Below are positions 60,001 to 64,000 of a stretch of DNA of 64,000 bases, piece by piece (the stretch's first letter is position 1; each line of letters starts with the position of its first letter). The stretch covers positions 123,675-187,674 of the forward strand of contig MPNW01000169.1 in the NCBI GenBank assembly GCA_011800805.1, written 5' to 3'. The notes under the pieces were generated by a model. The model was not told the DNA's origin, searched no databases, and worked only from the letters and a program-made list of their open reading frames with translations. This DNA comes from Hirudo medicinalis. Lineage: Eukaryota > Annelida > Clitellata > Hirudinida > Hirudinidae. Both the position numbers and the translations under genes were made by a program.

Positions 60001-61054
60001 GTTAACATAACGCCCTAATATTCATTTGTTTTATGTATTTCCATGCCATACAAATAATAATTCACTCAATGGTAACAAAATTTAGTGATAGGTGTGCTAT
60101 AAGCATGGCGACCAAAAATAAACGGTGGACACACTAAAATTAATTATAATTTTGGAAATTTAAATAAACGCATGCAGATTGAGAATATGATGATATAAAT
60201 TTTAATGAAATGACGCAGGTCTTCGAGTGACATACAACAATTTACCGAGAGCCAAAAGAAAAGTGAAGAAAGTGAGCGTGAGCAAATGTTTCAAGTGCAA
60301 ATTCTACGTCCCTCTTCGTGAAGGACATGGCTATTGGGTCGTCATGCCAAAGTTCTTCATTTTTTCAGGGCATATGGACTTTATCCCTTATAATATCGTG
60401 GACAAAATCCTTGATTTGTCGACGTCAGGTTTGTATGTTTGAGATATCGTGATGCAAAGACTTGAGAAGAGAATTCTTTTTAAAATTTTCAAATGGTTTT
60501 GTCTAATGGCGGCCAGCGATCATTTTGCACGTGTTTCACTACAAATAGAATAAAATGCACCTCTGAGTCTTCTAAATCTAAAACTAACTTCTTTTCTTCA
60601 GGCACAAAAAGGAATTAAATTAATCTAATGTAAATAAATATCAAGTACTTCCAACTCCGCAGCCATATTCACGACAAAAATTGCACAACTTAAAGAAATT
60701 TATACTATTTCGACGGAACCAACAATGACAGTTTCTTCTCAGTCCGATAAAAGTGGCTGCTTCTAGCAGCTAAAAATGAAAATAATAAATGTAAAGAGTA
60801 AATTTCAAAGAATAATTATTAAGTAAATTATTTTAATTTTAGGAATTACTGATATGGATGCCATGGAGAAATATTTGTTCTTAAGATCACCGATATACAT
60901 ACCGAGTGAGAGCATTTTTCGTGAACACAAAACCAAGCCTCCAGACTGGTTTCCTGAAATGTGGCTTAGCAGCCAGTTAAGTCTTGTCAGAGTGAAATTT
61001 CTAGCATTTTATTTTGGCTTGTTGTGCATCCACTTCTCCGATATTTGGTATTAA
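57092..61054 (+). CDS. 5'-nucleotidase (CD73) family protein, probably catalytically inactive
   Basis: Eight exons give about 523 residues (human CD73 574): 57092-57418, 57743-57917, 58239-58421, 58503-58697, 58877-58990, 59764-59919, 60219-60428, 60843-61054. The end of exon 2 is uncertain, since only the TCC A|GTGGGT donor keeps phase. A signal peptide (MATGVYLLVVLLLSEADVS) starts it and a hydrophobic C-terminus (VKFLAFYFGLLCIHF) suggests a GPI signal. The whole two-domain order is recognisable: LKLIHTGEVSY, LVVDAGNY, IGVIGFVSP, ILLSHATFE, VVGGHGST, GKYGKFLGVLDL, then GLRVTYN, VSVSKCFKCKFY and YWVVMPKF. Metal and catalytic residues are largely lost: TNDVH is TGEVS, DAGD is DAGN, and the GNHE motif is absent. 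Only His of LSH and GGH remain. It probably binds ligands or partners without hydrolysing AMP. Confidence 0.85.
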
Positions 61055-62664
61055 AATCTGCATTAAAAACTATTTTTTAAACACCCTTGAAAACATGCTT
61101 TGAAGAACGACCTTCCAGACCTTTACAGCAATTTTAAGACTGGACAATTAAGTGTTTTTGAAATATTACATTATTTTTTTAATTGTTAAATACTCGATAT
61201 TTCTATGCAAAAGAAATCATCATAATATTGTTCTTGTGTTACATATTGTAGAAATGATATTCCCGTTGCAAGTTAATTATTCCAGTAATGGACCTTAAAA
61301 AGCCCACCTAATTAAATTCAATAACAAAAATATTAAAAAATAAATAACTTGCGAGATGAACATCGATTTTGTCATCAGCTCCCAAATTCGGAGCTGACTA
61401 ACTTCTGACTGACTGACCAACTGATAAAGCGTCGGCTTTAAATTGTTTGTTCCTTAATTAAAGTCCATTGCTGGATAGGTAGCCATACGAACAAGTCACC
61501 TCGTACATGTGCGCATACTTTGTGGCATTATTAAAATTGTTGCACGAAGTTTATGGACAGCATTGCAATGAATTACAAACACCTATCAATATCAACAATA
61601 TCAACAGTCAACACACGGTTTTAAAGAGTCATTTCGGACAAATCCATTATAAAAAAAAAACATTGTAATCTTTTTTAAATGTAAATTATTACTCTGCGTA
61701 AGAGTTTCGTCAAGTTTTTAAAGTTGCAAACAGCCTCATTTTGGATAATTCATTCTAACTAATTCCTTTTTCTGATGCGTCTTGATGGACTTATAAATAT
61801 TATCGCATCGATGATTCTGAGGATACCATCAGACTGTGATGACAATCCGACAAGGGAGATGTGGAAGCAAGGAGTGAGATGATGAGGTAAAGTGAGGTAA
61901 AGCTGCTTCCATCGACGGACTAATGCTATTGAAGATACAAAGTGATGACTTCTTATAGCGATGAGATCAACTTCGAGAGATTAAGCTGCTTTGGACTACC
62001 GATGCTCGGGAATTCCGATAATTTTCACGAATAATAATTTTCACAAGTTTATTTTAAAAATTAAAATGAAATTTCTAAAGCTATTGTCACTCGAATCTGG
62101 TTTTAGCGCATTGAAAATGTTGCTTCTCTTTATGGAAAATATTCTTTTGACGACAGCCTCGCAGGGATTCGGTTAGTTACTCTACAAGATTTTTTAATGT
62201 CATGTTATCATTATCATCAACATATCATCACTAAGTCATTATTATTCAACATTATAAGATGAAGACAACGACAACGATGAAGCAAGCATATGCTTAGTCG
62301 TTTTTATGGTTTACAGCTCAGACTTAGTAGCCAATTGATTATTAAATAGACGACTATAATCAGTGCAATCACCTAATATATTATCCACTATCACCATCCA
62401 ATATATTTCACAAGTCATTTTTTAAACGTTCATCGCTACGAAGCCAGATAGCCATTCGATCCAAGACCTGTGAACTGCAAGTCGGCTAGTGACGATGGTG
62501 GCTAATTTTCGCAATTATTGGGCCTTATTAAGTTTTACCCTAATCTTTATCATTGTAAATATTTACAAACAGTTTAAAGTGATGATTACTTGTTGAATAT
62601 ATTATTATCTTTATTATTGAGCTTTCAAATGCAAATGTATTGCAACTATTAAATGTAAAATGTA

Positions 62665-62825
62665 CTTCATTTACATAGCGCCATATGCATAGCGTCAGAG
62701 GCGCTTCTTGTCAACCATTTATATAGCGCAACTTCCCAAGGGCGCTTGTGGCAGTGCAGGCTGGGTTTCGAACACGACACATTACGACTGTTGCCATACC
62801 GCTGTATGCAGGAACGTAACCCATT
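62665..62825 (-). mobile_element. Second copy of the SINE-like element
   Basis: It shares with the 46.8 kb copy the minus-strand core GTGTCGTGTTCGAAACCCAG, the preceding CGTTCCTGC word, and GCGCT-rich body words (ATAGCGC, GGCGCTT). The A-box region is decayed and the body looks partly duplicated, since two ATAGCGC segments are present. Confidence 0.6.
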
Positions 62826-63248
62826 AACCCATTAACGTCATTAATGCTGTAACAGTGACTTCTAAGACCATCGATCACGAAATTTATTTAAAGATTCATT
62901 ATTTCATAATTATTTCAAATAACTATTGATAGCTAGCGACTGATTCCAGACGTTTTATTGGTAAACATGCCAATTTGAAATCAACCAAGGATGAATGAAT
63001 ATGAAAAGCCACTTATAAGGCTGGAAAGTTTCTTACTTAAGTTTTCCACTGAGTTTTAAAACTGGACTTTGGCTCTCATTTCGAAGAAAAGCGGCCCATC
63101 TGCTTATCTCTTTTGGGGAGACTATGGAGGGTGTTTTAAATTGTTTAATTGAAATGACTAAATCAATGGAAAACCGTTAATAGCTCAGAATGTTAAATTA
63201 TATAACTAATGCAAGTACATAACCTGTGATATCACGTGCATGACCAAT

Positions 63249-63334
63249 AGTTAGCAATGGTTAACAATGGTTAGCAATGGTTAGCAGTGGTTAGCAGTGG
63301 TTAGCAGTGGTTAGCAGTGGTTAGCAGTGGTTAA
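63249..63334. repeat. 10-bp minisatellite
   Basis: About eight to nine tandem units of GTTAGCAGTG and the variant GTTAGCAATG. The right-hand units are identical, the left-hand ones vary. Confidence 0.9.
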
Positions 63335-64000
63335 TGCCTTCTCAAGAGTGTGACGTACGAAGCACTCCAAATGAAGTGGAAACACGTGATCATCAGATTT
63401 CGTAAGATTAAATAGCGATTAACTTGCAATTCTCTCGCTTTTACGCCCCGAATCAGAATTTATTAATTGCTTGGTTTATTGTTATTATTAATAGTGCTTT
63501 TATTTTCATTATTTATTATTATTAATATATAAATAAGCTCGCCATTTGGAGGATAAAGCTTTCTCAGTTATACGCTTTCACTGTTTTGAGTACGAAAAAC
63601 TTTGTCACTAAATCTACATCTTGTAGTTTTTAATATCCGACCGATCAGTTTTGGCCTCCATTTTAACAAAACGTGTTTAAATGAAAATATTGAGCCGTAA
63701 TGTAAGCATATTATTAATATGTAAATTGTTTGCGTCATTGTCACAGTTTTCAAAAAAGTTATTCTGCCAAGTATTTTCCTTAAAAACCCAACAGTTCCAA
63801 GAAGTACAATCTTTTGGCACTGCAGAGGTGATGGTTACTCTGGAATCTTTTCTAGGTTTCTTGTATAATATTTTGCTTACTGTTCGCAATGCACCTATTA
63901 CTACAAGCTCAATACTTGTGCTGGTATTCCACACTGGTATTCTGGTAGTCCTTTGTATTTCGATTTGTAAGACTTTTTTTCATTTTCTCGTCTTCCTTTT

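Larger units (their letters stand above)
61055..64000. other. Non-coding right end of the window
   Basis: No coding exon with domain or splice support. It contains a SINE-like copy and a minisatellite. Frames near 61991-62176 and 63677-63934 are short and featureless. Confidence 0.5.

Noticed and set aside
63249..63334. CRISPR-like array
   Set aside because: Units are contiguous 10-mers without spacers, in animal DNA; it is a minisatellite.

Overview
This 64 kb window is AT-rich animal nuclear DNA. Short spliced exons, GT-AG introns with T-rich acceptors, 3' AATAAA signals and abundant trinucleotide microsatellites show this. TTAGGG-type telomere-like blocks fit Metazoa. The gene content (SKAP adaptor, MTA with an extra C2H2 finger, a many-repeat cation-independent mannose-6-phosphate receptor, an ecto-5'-nucleotidase relative, a neuropeptide-type GPCR) points to a non-vertebrate metazoan, most likely a bilaterian. 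I cannot place the lineage more closely. No bacterial operons, CRISPR arrays or viruses were seen.

Layout, left to right. 1-1.8 kb: 3' half of an m-AAA protease of the paraplegin/SPG7 type (+). 2.2-5.3 kb: a two-exon, nine-finger C2H2 repressor-like protein with two CtBP-type motifs (-). 5.3-11.2 kb: non-coding, with a probable hAT-type repeat. 11.2-12.5 kb: selenoprotein T (-), with an in-frame Sec TGA, a SECIS-like hairpin and a probable GC-AG intron; a 217-base gap lies in its last intron. 12.8-14.7 kb: SKAP1/2-type adaptor (+), head to head with SELENOT. 16.0-17.7 kb: an unrecognised secreted or membrane-anchored protein with a TATA box (+). 18.2-23.3 kb: a large unrecognised multi-exon gene with a coiled coil and an Asp run (-). 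24.3-25.8 kb: class A GPCR (-). 26-33.7 kb: gene-poor. 33.7-34.5 kb: possible small membrane protein (+). 35.9-40.5 kb: complete 19-exon MTA subunit of NuRD (+). 41.3-53.4 kb: cation-independent mannose-6-phosphate/IGF2 receptor (-), with a SINE-like element in one intron. 53.8-56.6 kb: CCDC174 (+), head to head with the receptor. 57.1-61.1 kb: a 5'-nucleotidase-like protein lacking most catalytic residues (+). 61.1-64 kb: non-coding, with a second SINE-like copy and a 10-bp minisatellite.

The genes are ordinary animal housekeeping and signalling genes and do not form a pathway. The most notable items are the fully readable selenoprotein T gene, the probable CD73-like pseudoenzyme, the SINE tail abutting a splice acceptor, the two unrecognised genes, and the two very compact divergent gene pairs. 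Exon joins were worked out by hand from splice motifs and reading phase; joins that remain doubtful are marked.
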